NCBI GenBank assembly: GCA_030529545.1
Contig: JAUMWR010000012.1
Location: 1-48,747 of the forward strand
Length of the DNA stretch: 48,747 bases
DNA from: Buchananella hordeovulneris
GTDB taxonomy: Bacteria > Actinomycetota > Actinomycetes > Actinomycetales > Actinomycetaceae
Direction of reading: 5' to 3'
Position numbers and translations under genes: made by a program. This document shows positions 23,309 through 30,368 of the stretch, in pieces. The notes under the pieces were generated by a model. The model ran no database searches. It was not told where the DNA came from and worked only from the letters and a program-made list of their open reading frames with translations. Each line of letters starts with the position of its first letter. Positions within the stretch are counted from its first letter, which is position 1.

Positions 23309-25393
23309 TTAGGCGCGGGCGCGCTCGATGGACTGTAGGGCAGCGGCGGCCACGTTCTGCGCGGTGAAGCCGTATTCCGCAAAGAGCCGCTCTGCGGAGG
23401 CCGAGGCGCCAAAGTGCTCCAGGCTGACCGCCACGCCGGCATCGCCCAGGAACCGGTGCCAGCACTGCGAGATGCCGGCCTCGACGGTGACGCGGGCCCG
23501 CAGGGAGGCGGGGAGCACCGATTCGCGGTACTCGGCGTCCTGCGCGTCAAACCACTCCACGCAGGGCATGGAAATCACGCGGGCGGCCACGCCCTGCTGG
23601 GCCAGCTTCTGTTGCGCCTCCAGGGCCACCGCGACCTCGGAGCCGGTGGCGATGAGGGCAACCTGTGCCGCGCTCTCGGCGTCGCGCAGCACGTAGGCGC
23701 CGCGAGCCACGCCCTCGGCGCTGGCCAGGCCGGAGGCCTCGTCACGCACCGGGTCGGGCAAGTTTTGGCGGGAGAGGATGAGGCCGGCCACCTGGTCGCG
23801 CTCCAGCACGGTGCGCCAGGCCACGGCGGTCTCCGCAGCGTCGGCCGGGCGGACGACGTTTAGGCCCGGGATGGCGCGTAGGGCCGCCAGGTGCTCCACC
23901 GGCTGGTGGGTGGGGCCGTCCTCGCCTAGACCGATGGAGTCGTGGGTCCACACGAAGATGGAGGGGACGTCCATCAGGCAGGCCAGGCGCACGGCCGGGC
24001 GCATGTAGTCGGCGAACTGCAGGAAGGTGCCGCCGTAGGGGCGGGTCAAGCCCTGGGTGGCAATGCCGTTAAGAATGGAACCCATCGCGTGCTCGCGGAT
24101 ACCGAAGTGCAGCGTGCGGCCATACTCGTTGCCGGCAAAAGCGTCAGTGGAGCGGTGGGAGGGCAGGAAGGAAGGCTGCCCCTTCATGGTGGTGTTGTTG
24201 GAGCCAGCCAGGTCGGCGCTACCGCCCCATAGCTCGGGCAGCACGTCAGCCAGGGCGGTGAGGACAGCGCCGGAGGCGGACCGGGTGGCAATCGACTTGC
24301 CCTCACCGAAGGCGGGAATGACCTCCTGCCAGCCTGCGGGCAGGCGGCGGGCGCGCAGGCGCTCCAAGAGCTCAACCCCAGCGGGGTTGGCGGCGGCCCA
24401 GGCGGCATACCGCTCATCCCACTCCTGGCGGGCGGCGGCCGAACGCGCAGCGGCATTGGCTCGGGTGTGTGCGATGACAGCGTCGTCCACCGCGAACATG
24501 GCGGCCGGGTCAAAACCAAGCCGTTCCTTCAGCGCGGCCAGTTCCTCCCCGCCCAACTTGGAGCCGTGGATGCCACCGGTGTTCTGCTTGGTGGGGGAGG
24601 GCCAGCCGATGATGGTGCGCACCGCGATGAGGGAGGGGCGGGAGTCTGCCTTGGCGGCCGCGATGGCCGCGCCCAGGGCCTCCAGGTCCTCCACGTACTG
24701 GCCGCTGGCCGTGAAGTCCACCCGCGCGGTGTGCCAGCCGTAAGCGTCGTAACGGCCCAGCACGTCCTCGGTGAAGGCGATGTCAGTGTTGTCTTCGATG
24801 GAGATGCGGTTGTCGTCCCACAGCACGATCAGGTTGCCCAGTTCCTGGGTACCGGCCAGGGAACAGGCCTCTGCGGTCACACCTTCCTGCAGGTCACCGT
24901 CGGAAGCGATCACCACGACGTGGTGGTCAAACGGGGACTGCCCGGCGGGGGTGTCCGGGTCCAGCAGGCCCCGGACACGCCGCTGGGAGAAGGCCATACC
25001 GACGGCGGTGGCCAGGCCGGCGCCGAGCGGGCCGGTGGTGGTCTCCACGTACTTGGTGTGGCCGAACTCGGGGTGGCCCGGCGTGAGGGAGCCCCAGGTG
25101 CGCAGCGCCTTTAGGTCGTCCAGCTCCAGGCCCAGGCCGGCCAGGTAGAGCTGCACGTACTGGGTGAGGGCGGAGTGCCCGGCGGAGAGTACAAAGCGGT
25201 CGCGCCCCTCCCAGCGGTCGTCGGTAACGTCGTACCGCAAGAAGCGGTGGAAGAGCGTGTATGCGATGGGGGCGAGGGAAATCGCGGCGCCGGGGTGGCC
25301 GTGGCCTGCGTTCTCCACCGCGTCTGCGGCCAGTACCTTGGCGGTGTCGATTGCGCGGTAGTCAAGGTCAGTAAGGTTCAGGCACGCGGGCAC
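23309..25393 (-). CDS. tkt: Transketolase
   Basis: Thiamine-diphosphate enzyme of the non-oxidative pentose phosphate pathway, 694 residues from the GTG at 25393. Visible are AGHGHPGAAISLAPIAYTLF, the ThDP/Mg2+ motif VVIASDGDLQEGV...LWDDNRISIE, HGSKLGG, the pyrimidine domain with FVWTHDSIGLGEDGPTHQP, and LIATGSEVAVALEA in the C-terminal domain. The GTG is chosen because AAGGAGAAAAC precedes it and the protein then has the family length; a much longer in-frame reading across the xerD gene is not supported. First gene of the operon, divergent from xerD. Confidence 0.97.
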   Translation of the reverse strand: MPACLNLTDLDYRAIDTAKVLAADAVENAGHGHPGAAISLAPIAYTLFHRFLRYDVTDDRWEGRDRFVLSAGHSALTQYVQLYLAGLGLELDDLKALRTWGSLTPGHPEFGHTKYVETTTGPLGAGLATAVGMAFSQRRVRGLLDPDTPAGQSPFDHHVVVIASDGDLQEGVTAEACSLAGTQELGNLIVLWDDNRISIEDNTDIAFTEDVLGRYDAYGWHTARVDFTASGQYVEDLEALGAAIAAAKADSRPSLIAVRTIIGWPSPTKQNTGGIHGSKLGGEELAALKERLGFDPAAMFAVDDAVIAHTRANAAARSAAARQEWDERYAAWAAANPAGVELLERLRARRLPAGWQEVIPAFGEGKSIATRSASGAVLTALADVLPELWGGSADLAGSNNTTMKGQPSFLPSHRSTDAFAGNEYGRTLHFGIREHAMGSILNGIATQGLTRPYGGTFLQFADYMRPAVRLACLMDVPSIFVWTHDSIGLGEDGPTHQPVEHLAALRAIPGLNVVRPADAAETAVAWRTVLERDQVAGLILSRQNLPDPVRDEASGLASAEGVARGAYVLRDAESAAQVALIATGSEVAVALEAQQKLAQQGVAARVISMPCVEWFDAQDAEYRESVLPASLRARVTVEAGISQCWHRFLGDAGVAVSLEHFGASASAERLFAEYGFTAQNVAAAALQSIERARA

Positions 25394-25428
25394 GTTTTCT
25401 CCTTGGTCGGCTTTCACTCGCACGCCCA

Positions 25429-25491
25429 AGCCTAGTTGCCCGCGCACCCTAGGTGCGCACAGTCTGGCCCCAAATGGCTCCAGTGTGCGCA
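25429..25491. promoter_or_regulatory. tkt/xerD divergent promoter region with TGCGCAC inverted repeats
   Basis: AGCCTA at 25429-25434 reads TAGGCT on the minus strand, a -10 for tkt with a leader of about 30 bases. Next to it is GCGCACC-CTA-GGTGCGC (25442-25458). A further TGCGCAC (25454-25460) faces GTGCGCA (25485-25491) across about 24 bases. These look like binding sites for a dimeric regulator controlling tkt, xerD or both. TACCCT at 25501-25506 is the likely xerD -10. Confidence 0.45.
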
Positions 25492-25516
25492 AATCGGCGC
25501 TACCCTTTCTCGCGTT

Positions 25517-26536
25517 ATGTCCGAATACTGGGCCAGGGAAGGGGAACCCTTGGTGGCCGACGCTCCTGCCACGTCCGTCCAAGACGCGCCGCCCCCCGGT
25601 GTGGCGGCCACAAACGGGCCGCTCAGCCGGCATATCCGCCTGTATCTGACGCACCTGCGCGTGGAGCGCGGGCTGAGCGAGAACACGCTGGCCGCCTACG
25701 CCCGCGATCTGCGGCGCTACGACGCCTTTTTGGCCGCGCGCGGGGTGGACGACGTTGCCGCCCTGACCTGGCAAGACATAGAGGCGTGTGTGCAGGCCTG
25801 CCGGCTTGGCAGCGACGGCGGGCGTCCGCTGGCTTCTTCCTCTGCGGCGCGGTTCGTGGCCTCGGTGCGGGGGCTGCACCGGTACCTGGCGAGCGAGGGC
25901 GACGCGCCGCGCGACGTGAGTGCCGACGTTTCGCGGCCGGTCGTGCCCAAGTCCCTGCCGAAGGCGCTGGAGATCGACGCGGTGGAGGCGCTGCTGGCCA
26001 CTGCGGCTGCCCAGCCGGGCGCGGCGGGGATGCGCAACAGCGCGCTGTTGGAGTTCCTCTACGCCACCGGGGCGCGCATCAGCGAGGCGGTCGGGCTGGA
26101 CGTGGACGACGTTTCGCTGACCGAGCCGGCCTCCGTGCTGCTGCGCGGTAAGGGCCGCAAGGAGCGGGTGGTGCCGGTGGGGTCGCACGCCGTGGCGGCG
26201 CTGCGCCACTACCTCACGGTGGGGCGGCCGGAGCTGGCGGCCAAGGGCCAGGGCGGGCCCGCCTTGTTTCTGAACGCGCGGGGGCAGCGGCTTTCGCGGC
26301 AGTCAGCGTGGGCGGTGCTCAACGGCGCGGCCACGCAGGCTGGGCTGGGCGAGCACGTCTCCCCGCACGTGTTGCGCCACTCCTTTGCCACCCACATCCT
26401 GGCTGCGGGCGCCGACGTGCGCGTGGTGCAGGAGCTCCTGGGCCACGCCTCGGTGACCACCACGCAGATCTACACGCGCGTCACCGCCCAGACCCTGCGC
26501 GAGGTCTACGCCACCAGCCACCCCCGCGCCAGGTAG
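25517..26536 (+). CDS. xerD: Tyrosine recombinase XerD
   Basis: Site-specific recombinase that resolves chromosome dimers at dif with XerC, 339 residues. The N-terminal SAM-like domain (IRLYLTHLRVERGLSENTLAAYARDLRRYDAFL) is followed by the catalytic domain: Arg in YATGARISEAVGL, the GKGRKERVVP hairpin, HVLRHSFATHIL and the nucleophile tyrosine in LGHASVTTTQIYTRV. The ATG at 25517 lies just downstream of TACCCT, giving a four-base leader at most. About 45 unusual residues precede the SAM-like domain. Assignment as XerD rather than XerC rests on the parA-rluB-cmk-der neighbourhood. One copy of the 17-bp motif lies in the coding sequence (25746-25762). Confidence 0.92.
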   Translation: MSEYWAREGEPLVADAPATSVQDAPPPGVAATNGPLSRHIRLYLTHLRVERGLSENTLAAYARDLRRYDAFLAARGVDDVAALTWQDIEACVQACRLGSDGGRPLASSSAARFVASVRGLHRYLASEGDAPRDVSADVSRPVVPKSLPKALEIDAVEALLATAAAQPGAAGMRNSALLEFLYATGARISEAVGLDVDDVSLTEPASVLLRGKGRKERVVPVGSHAVAALRHYLTVGRPELAAKGQGGPALFLNARGQRLSRQSAWAVLNGAATQAGLGEHVSPHVLRHSFATHILAAGADVRVVQELLGHASVTTTQIYTRVTAQTLREVYATSHPRAR

Positions 26537-26581
26537 GCGCCGGGCGCCCAGCCTCAGCTCACCTGCCAGCCCCTACCAATT

Positions 26582-26674
26582 CGCACGGTTATGCTCATAG
26601 GCGCACAAACTTGGCCCTGTGAGCCACTCTAAGAACATGTTCGTGCGCGCATGAGCATGTTTGTGCGGGGGAGG
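26582..26674. repeat. 93-bp structured repeat, copy 1
   Basis: About 84 percent identical, without gaps, to 26745-26837, at an offset of 163 bases. It contains CGCACGGTTATG, GCGCACAAAC, CATGTTCGTGCG and CATGTTTGTGCG in that order, i.e. interleaved complementary elements of the form CATGnnnGTGCG. The stretch 26537-26911 contains no gene; beyond these two repeats only GC-rich spacer is visible. Confidence 0.7.
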
Positions 26675-26744
26675 GGCGGCGCGGGCCCGCCACCACTGCG
26701 TCCGTTGGGCCCGGCCCGGTTGCCCACCACCACCCTCTACTTTC

Positions 26745-26837
26745 CGCACGGCCATGGCCTTATGCGCACAAACTTGGCCCTATGGCACCTTCTAAGCACA
26801 TGGCCGTGCGCGCATGAGCATGTTTGTGCGGGGGAGG
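26745..26837. repeat. 93-bp structured repeat, copy 2
   Basis: In this copy CGCACGGCCATG (26745-26756) is perfectly complementary to CATGGCCGTGCG (26799-26810), and GCGCACAAAC (26764-26773) can pair with GTTTGTGCG near 26822-26830, so the order is a-b-a'-b', a pseudoknot-like or alternative-pairing arrangement. Between copies the first stem is retained only in part: the outer CGCACG/CGTGCG and the inner ATG/CAT pairs are kept. Confidence 0.7.
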
Positions 26838-26899
26838 AGGGAGGGGACTGCCCGCTGGTTCGCGGCCGCATTCGGCACCCAAGAGAGCGCCAAGACCGG

Positions 26900-26905
26900 C
26901 AGAAT
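26900..26905 (+). promoter_or_regulatory. -10 element of leaderless membrane protein gene
   Basis: CAGAAT, seven bases before the ATG at 26912, again without a Shine-Dalgarno sequence. It supports the choice of start. Confidence 0.45.
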
Positions 26906-26911
26906 TGGTGC

Positions 26912-28144
26912 ATGTACGCGCCATCCGCTCCGCCGTCCCGTCCCGCCGCAGGCGCCCCCTCCCCGTCCGGGCCCTGGTACTTGCGTCCCTGGGCCATCGC
27001 TGTGCTGTTGTGCGTCGGCACCGCGCTGCTAGTGGCCGCCACCGTCTACGTGGCCTTGTGGGTCAAGGGCCGCTCCACCTCGCCTGGCACCTCCGGGCCC
27101 GCCATCTCCGCCAGCGCCACGGCCCAGCCCACGCCGGCGCTGCAACCGACCGACGGGCAGGTGGCCAGCGCCTCGGTCATTCCCCTGCCCGGCCCGCCGG
27201 CTGGCCTGGAGGGGTACCTGACCCGCGAGGAGCTGGGCTACTCCACCATTGCCATCCCACCGCTTTGCGCCGCCTACGCCCAGCTCACCGGCCCCGACGA
27301 GGGCAAGGTGGCCTTCAGCAACGGGGTGGCCGAATCGGTGGCCGGCCCCGCGCAGGTCTCGATTAAGGACGTCCAACCCACCAAGCTGCCCGGCGGCGCC
27401 CTCACGGCCGTTGTCTTCACCTGCCGCACGCCGGACGGGGACGTGCAGGATTCGTTGGCGATCTACGACGCGAACGCCAACCTGGTGGGCCAGCTCGAGC
27501 TTTTCTGGGGCCCGGACATGGCGATGCTGCCCGCCGCTGCCCCGATCGTGACCATCTCCAACGCCAGCTTCACCAATGCGGAGGCACACTTGCTGATCCC
27601 CTCCCTCAGCGTCGCGCCGGCGGAGGGTGCGCTGGCCGGGCAAGAGGCGCTGGGGCACGTGATCGCGCGCTTTGAGGGTGGGCGCTTTGTGCATCAGGAG
27701 ACTTACTACGAGCACCCCTTGGGCACCTGGCAACAGCCAAACGTTGCGCAGCTCCAGGCTTTCTATGATGACATTGCTGCCGGCCGTGACGAGCGCGCCG
27801 CCCCGCACACCACGCAGCAGAACATGGACGACGTTCGCACTGGCTGCCTGGGCTGCGAGGAGGGGCAAAGCAACTACCGGAGTGCTGTCTTCCCGCCCGG
27901 GGGAGTGGTGGAGCAGTGCGTGTTGGCCGGCGAGTTGGGCGTCCCGCTGCAGGCGATCGACGGCACTGCGCGCGAGGTCCCGATGGAGATGGACCTGCGC
28001 GCCGGCGACTTCTTCTGCGGGGTGCTGCGGCCGGGCCAGAAGCCGGAGGAGGACGGCGTCTTGCGCTACCCGACGTGGTTGATTGTGCGTCAGGACCGGG
28101 GCGGAGACTTCTTTGTGCCCGTGTTCGGACGCTCCTTCAGCTAA
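26912..28144 (+). CDS. Membrane-anchored extracytoplasmic protein of unknown function
   Basis: I do not recognise the family. The 410-residue protein starts with a short Pro/Ala/Ser-rich cytoplasmic segment, one membrane helix at about residues 27-51 (WAIAVLLCVGTALLVAATVY) followed by a Lys and a Ser/Thr/Pro linker to about residue 85. The remaining 320 residues should lie outside the membrane. Cysteines occur in CAAYAQ, TCRTP, GCLGCEEG, EQCVL and FFCGVL, compatible with disulfides. The start at 26912 is favoured over longer readings because those would translate the 93-bp repeats and because of the -10 spacing. It lies between xerD and parA, usually occupied by unrelated genes, so context gives no function. 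Confidence 0.75.
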   Translation: MYAPSAPPSRPAAGAPSPSGPWYLRPWAIAVLLCVGTALLVAATVYVALWVKGRSTSPGTSGPAISASATAQPTPALQPTDGQVASASVIPLPGPPAGLEGYLTREELGYSTIAIPPLCAAYAQLTGPDEGKVAFSNGVAESVAGPAQVSIKDVQPTKLPGGALTAVVFTCRTPDGDVQDSLAIYDANANLVGQLELFWGPDMAMLPAAAPIVTISNASFTNAEAHLLIPSLSVAPAEGALAGQEALGHVIARFEGGRFVHQETYYEHPLGTWQQPNVAQLQAFYDDIAAGRDERAAPHTTQQNMDDVRTGCLGCEEGQSNYRSAVFPPGGVVEQCVLAGELGVPLQAIDGTAREVPMEMDLRAGDFFCGVLRPGQKPEEDGVLRYPTWLIVRQDRGGDFFVPVFGRSFS

Positions 28145-28216
28145 CGCCCCGCCACCGCTCTTGCTCGGGGAGCACCATGCCCACCAAGCCAGCCGGGGCG
28201 GCCTGTGCTGGCCCCG

Positions 28217-28300
28217 CCACTTCCGCCCGGGGAGAACCGAGGACTCGCAGATGTCTTCAGGCCCACCAACCGCGCGGCCACTCCCGCCCGGGGAGAACGG
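28217..28300 (+). repeat. Degenerate repeat with 61-bp period upstream of parA
   Basis: The 23-base unit beginning CCACTTCCGCCCGGGGAG (28217-28239) recurs at 28278-28300 with two changes. A weaker copy with GCTCGGGGAGCACC lies about 65 bases before. The intervening sequence also shows partial similarity (CCCACCAA...CGGCC). Confidence 0.6.
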
Positions 28301-28307
28301 GCAGATT

Positions 28308-28340
28308 GGCGCAACGCCGCGCCTCTTGCGGCGTTGCGCC
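28308..28340. promoter_or_regulatory. 13-bp perfect hairpin at the parA promoter
   Basis: GGCGCAACGCCGC pairs with GCGGCGTTGCGCC around GCCTCTT. Its right arm ends 12 bases before the parA -10 element, over the -35 position. It may be the terminator of the preceding gene or an operator. Confidence 0.55.
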
Positions 28341-28352
28341 TGCTGGGAACGC

Positions 28353-28358
28353 TAAGGT
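28353..28358 (+). promoter_or_regulatory. -10 element of leaderless parA promoter
   Basis: TAAGGT, a good TAnnnT match, with the GTG start at 28365 seven bases after its last base. Confidence 0.6.
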
Positions 28359-28364
28359 AGCGCC

Positions 28365-29219
28365 GTGAGCGAAAACCTGACCTTTCCTGAGCTAGCGGAT
28401 CTCAGCCCTGTTTTCCCGGAGCCGCCCGCCCTGGAGGGCCACGGCCCGGCCCGCATCATCGCCATGTGCAACCAGAAGGGCGGGGTGGGCAAGACCACCA
28501 CCACCATCAACTTGGGTGCCGCGCTGGCGGAGTATGGGCGCAAGGTTTTGGTGGTGGACTTCGACCCGCAGGGTGCCGCCTCCGCCGGTCTGGGAGTGGC
28601 CGCTCACGACCTGGACAACACGATCTACACGCTGATGACGCAGCCGCGCGTGGACGTGCACGACGTGATCGTGCCTACCTCCACCCGCAACCTGGACCTG
28701 ATCCCGGCCAACATCGACCTCTCGGCTGCAGAGATGCAGCTGGTTAACGAGGTGGCCCGCGAATCGATCCTGGCCCGGGCGCTGCGCCCGGTGCTGGACG
28801 AGTACGACGTCATCATCATCGACTGCCAGCCCTCGCTGGGCCTGCTCACGGTCAACGCGCTCACCGCCGCGCACGGGGTGCTGATCCCGTTGGAGGCGGA
28901 GTTCTTCGCGCTGCGTGGCGTGGCCCTGCTGGTGGAGAACATCGAGAAGGTGCGCGACCGCCTGAACCCGCGCCTGACGATCGACGGCATCCTGGCCACG
29001 ATGGTGGATAAGCGCACGCTGCACACCCGCGAGGTGCTGGAGCGCCTGGAGGAGGCCTTTGGGGAGACGGTGTTTCGCACCCAGATTGGCCGCACCATCA
29101 AGTTCCCGGACGCCACGGTGGCCACCGAGCCCATCCTGTCCTACGCCCCGAACCACGCCGGCGCGCACGCCTACCGCCAGCTTGCCCGCGAGTTGATCGC
29201 CCGCGGCGCCAGCGCGTAA
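28365..29219 (+). CDS. ParA/Soj family chromosome-partitioning ATPase
   Basis: Deviant-Walker ATPase of 284 residues. Walker A is CNQKGGVGKTTTTINLGAALA (about residues 37-56), followed by VVDFDPQGAASAGLG, YDVIIIDCQPSLGLLTVNAL and the ParA C-terminal IKFPDATVATEPILSY. In many actinobacteria this second ParA-like gene sits between xerD and scpA-scpB. It is distinct from the oriC-proximal parA-parB pair, and its own role is less defined. No parB gene and no obvious parS site are nearby. GTG start, leaderless. scpA and scpB, expected directly after it, are missing. Confidence 0.93.
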   Translation: MSENLTFPELADLSPVFPEPPALEGHGPARIIAMCNQKGGVGKTTTTINLGAALAEYGRKVLVVDFDPQGAASAGLGVAAHDLDNTIYTLMTQPRVDVHDVIVPTSTRNLDLIPANIDLSAAEMQLVNEVARESILARALRPVLDEYDVIIIDCQPSLGLLTVNALTAAHGVLIPLEAEFFALRGVALLVENIEKVRDRLNPRLTIDGILATMVDKRTLHTREVLERLEEAFGETVFRTQIGRTIKFPDATVATEPILSYAPNHAGAHAYRQLARELIARGASA

Positions 29220-29279
29220 CCGCCCGCGTTTAGGGGACCTTTCCGCACATTTGCTGCGTCTGCGCGGCGGCGTTTTGGG

Positions 29280-29296
29280 TGGCCGACGTTCCCGCG
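29280..29296 (+). repeat. 17-bp motif, copy C
   Basis: TGGCCGACGTTCCCGCG, one mismatch to the consensus, in the gap between parA and rluB. The gap (29220-29540) holds no gene, only this copy, the inverted copy D and the rluB ribosome binding site. Confidence 0.6.
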
Positions 29297-29371
29297 TGCC
29301 TGCTCCGTCCAGCGCGGCGGCCCGGCGGGGCGGCCGCTTTGTCGCCGGGAGGTGCCACTCTCGTTGCGGTG

Positions 29372-29388
29372 GGCGGGAACGTCGTCCA
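29372..29388 (-). repeat. 17-bp motif, copy D
   Basis: The minus strand reads TGGACGACGTTCCCGCC, a perfect match. Copies C and D face each other in inverted orientation 75 bases apart. Confidence 0.6.
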
Positions 29389-29540
29389 CGAAAGGGAAAA
29401 TCGCGCGCCGATGGCCAGCCGTGCACGAATGCGCGGTTTCCTGAGAAGATTGACTAGAGCCTGTCCGTGCTGGAACCGCTCGCAAGACGTTTTCCGCACC
29501 TGTGCGTCGGGCGTGAACACACCAACATGGAGGCACGGAT

Positions 29541-30368
29541 ATGAGCGAATTCCACGCGCGCGCGGCCCGCACTGGGCACGGCGGAGTGAAGAAGCGTGGG
29601 CCGGTGCGCGGCAAGGCCACGCAGCCGGTGGCGAACGTTCACGACCCCGACGGCGAGCGCCTGCAAAAGGTGCTGGCCGCTGCGGGCGTCGGCTCGCGTC
29701 GGCAGTGCGAGGCGCTCATCGCGGCCGGGCGCGTGCAGGTCAACGGCCAGGTGGTCACGGAGCTGGGCGTGCGTGTGGGCCCCGGCGTGAAGATCCACGT
29801 GGACGGTACCCCCGTGCAGACGGACCTGCGCAAGATCACCATCGCCTTCAACAAGCCCACTGGCGTCGTGTCCACGATGAGCGACGAGCAGGGCCGCTAC
29901 CACATTGGCGAGTGGTTCCAGGATCGCAAGGAGCGCCTGTTCCACGTGGGCCGCTTGGACTCTGACACCGAGGGCCTGATCCTGCTGACCAACGACGGGG
30001 AGCTGGCCCACCGCCTGGCCCACCCGTCCTACGAGATCCGTAAGACCTACCTGGCCACGGTGGAGGGCACCTGCAAGCCGGGCCTGGTCAAGGTGCTGGA
30101 GAACGGCATCGAGCTGGAGGACGGCCCGGTGGCCTGTGACAAGGTCACCATCAAGGCCGCCACGCCTTGGGGCTCGATCGTGGAGCTGGTGCTGCACGAG
30201 GGCCGCAACCGGATTGTGCGCCGCATGATGGCGGAGGTGGGCCACCCGGTGACGCGCCTGGTGCGCACCCGCGTAGGCCCGATCCTGTTGGGTGACCTGA
30301 AGCCGGGGCGCCACCGCGTGATCTCCGGTCCGGAGCTGTCCTCACTGATGCAGGCCGTGGACCTGTGA
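29541..30368 (+). CDS. rluB: RsuA/RluB family pseudouridine synthase
   Basis: Converts a uridine in rRNA to pseudouridine (RluB acts on 23S, RsuA on 16S). The 275-residue protein has a short basic N-terminus, an S4 RNA-binding domain (RLQKVLAAAGVGSRRQCEALIAAGRVQVNG, about residues 36-65) and the synthase domain with the catalytic aspartate in VGRLDSDTEGLILLTNDGEL, then GRNRIVRRMMAEVGHPVTRLVR. Assignment to RluB rather than RsuA follows the conserved neighbourhood. GGAGG precedes the ATG. The tyrA start overlaps its stop (GTGA). Confidence 0.9.
   Translation: MSEFHARAARTGHGGVKKRGPVRGKATQPVANVHDPDGERLQKVLAAAGVGSRRQCEALIAAGRVQVNGQVVTELGVRVGPGVKIHVDGTPVQTDLRKITIAFNKPTGVVSTMSDEQGRYHIGEWFQDRKERLFHVGRLDSDTEGLILLTNDGELAHRLAHPSYEIRKTYLATVEGTCKPGLVKVLENGIELEDGPVACDKVTIKAATPWGSIVELVLHEGRNRIVRRMMAEVGHPVTRLVRTRVGPILLGDLKPGRHRVISGPELSSLMQAVDL

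Noticed and set aside
25394..26209. N-terminal extension of tkt to 966 codons across xerD
   Set aside because: The GTG at 25393 has a good Shine-Dalgarno sequence and gives the normal transketolase length; the extension is antisense to xerD and unlike any protein.
28217..28300. CRISPR array
   Set aside because: Only two clear units of unequal quality, 23 bases long, with no second spacer set and no cas genes in the window. The pair at 43845 has the same problem.
28141..29540. parS or dif site near parA and xerD
   Set aside because: I found no TGTTTCACGTGAAACA-like parS and no sequence I recognise as an actinobacterial dif in the intergenic regions.
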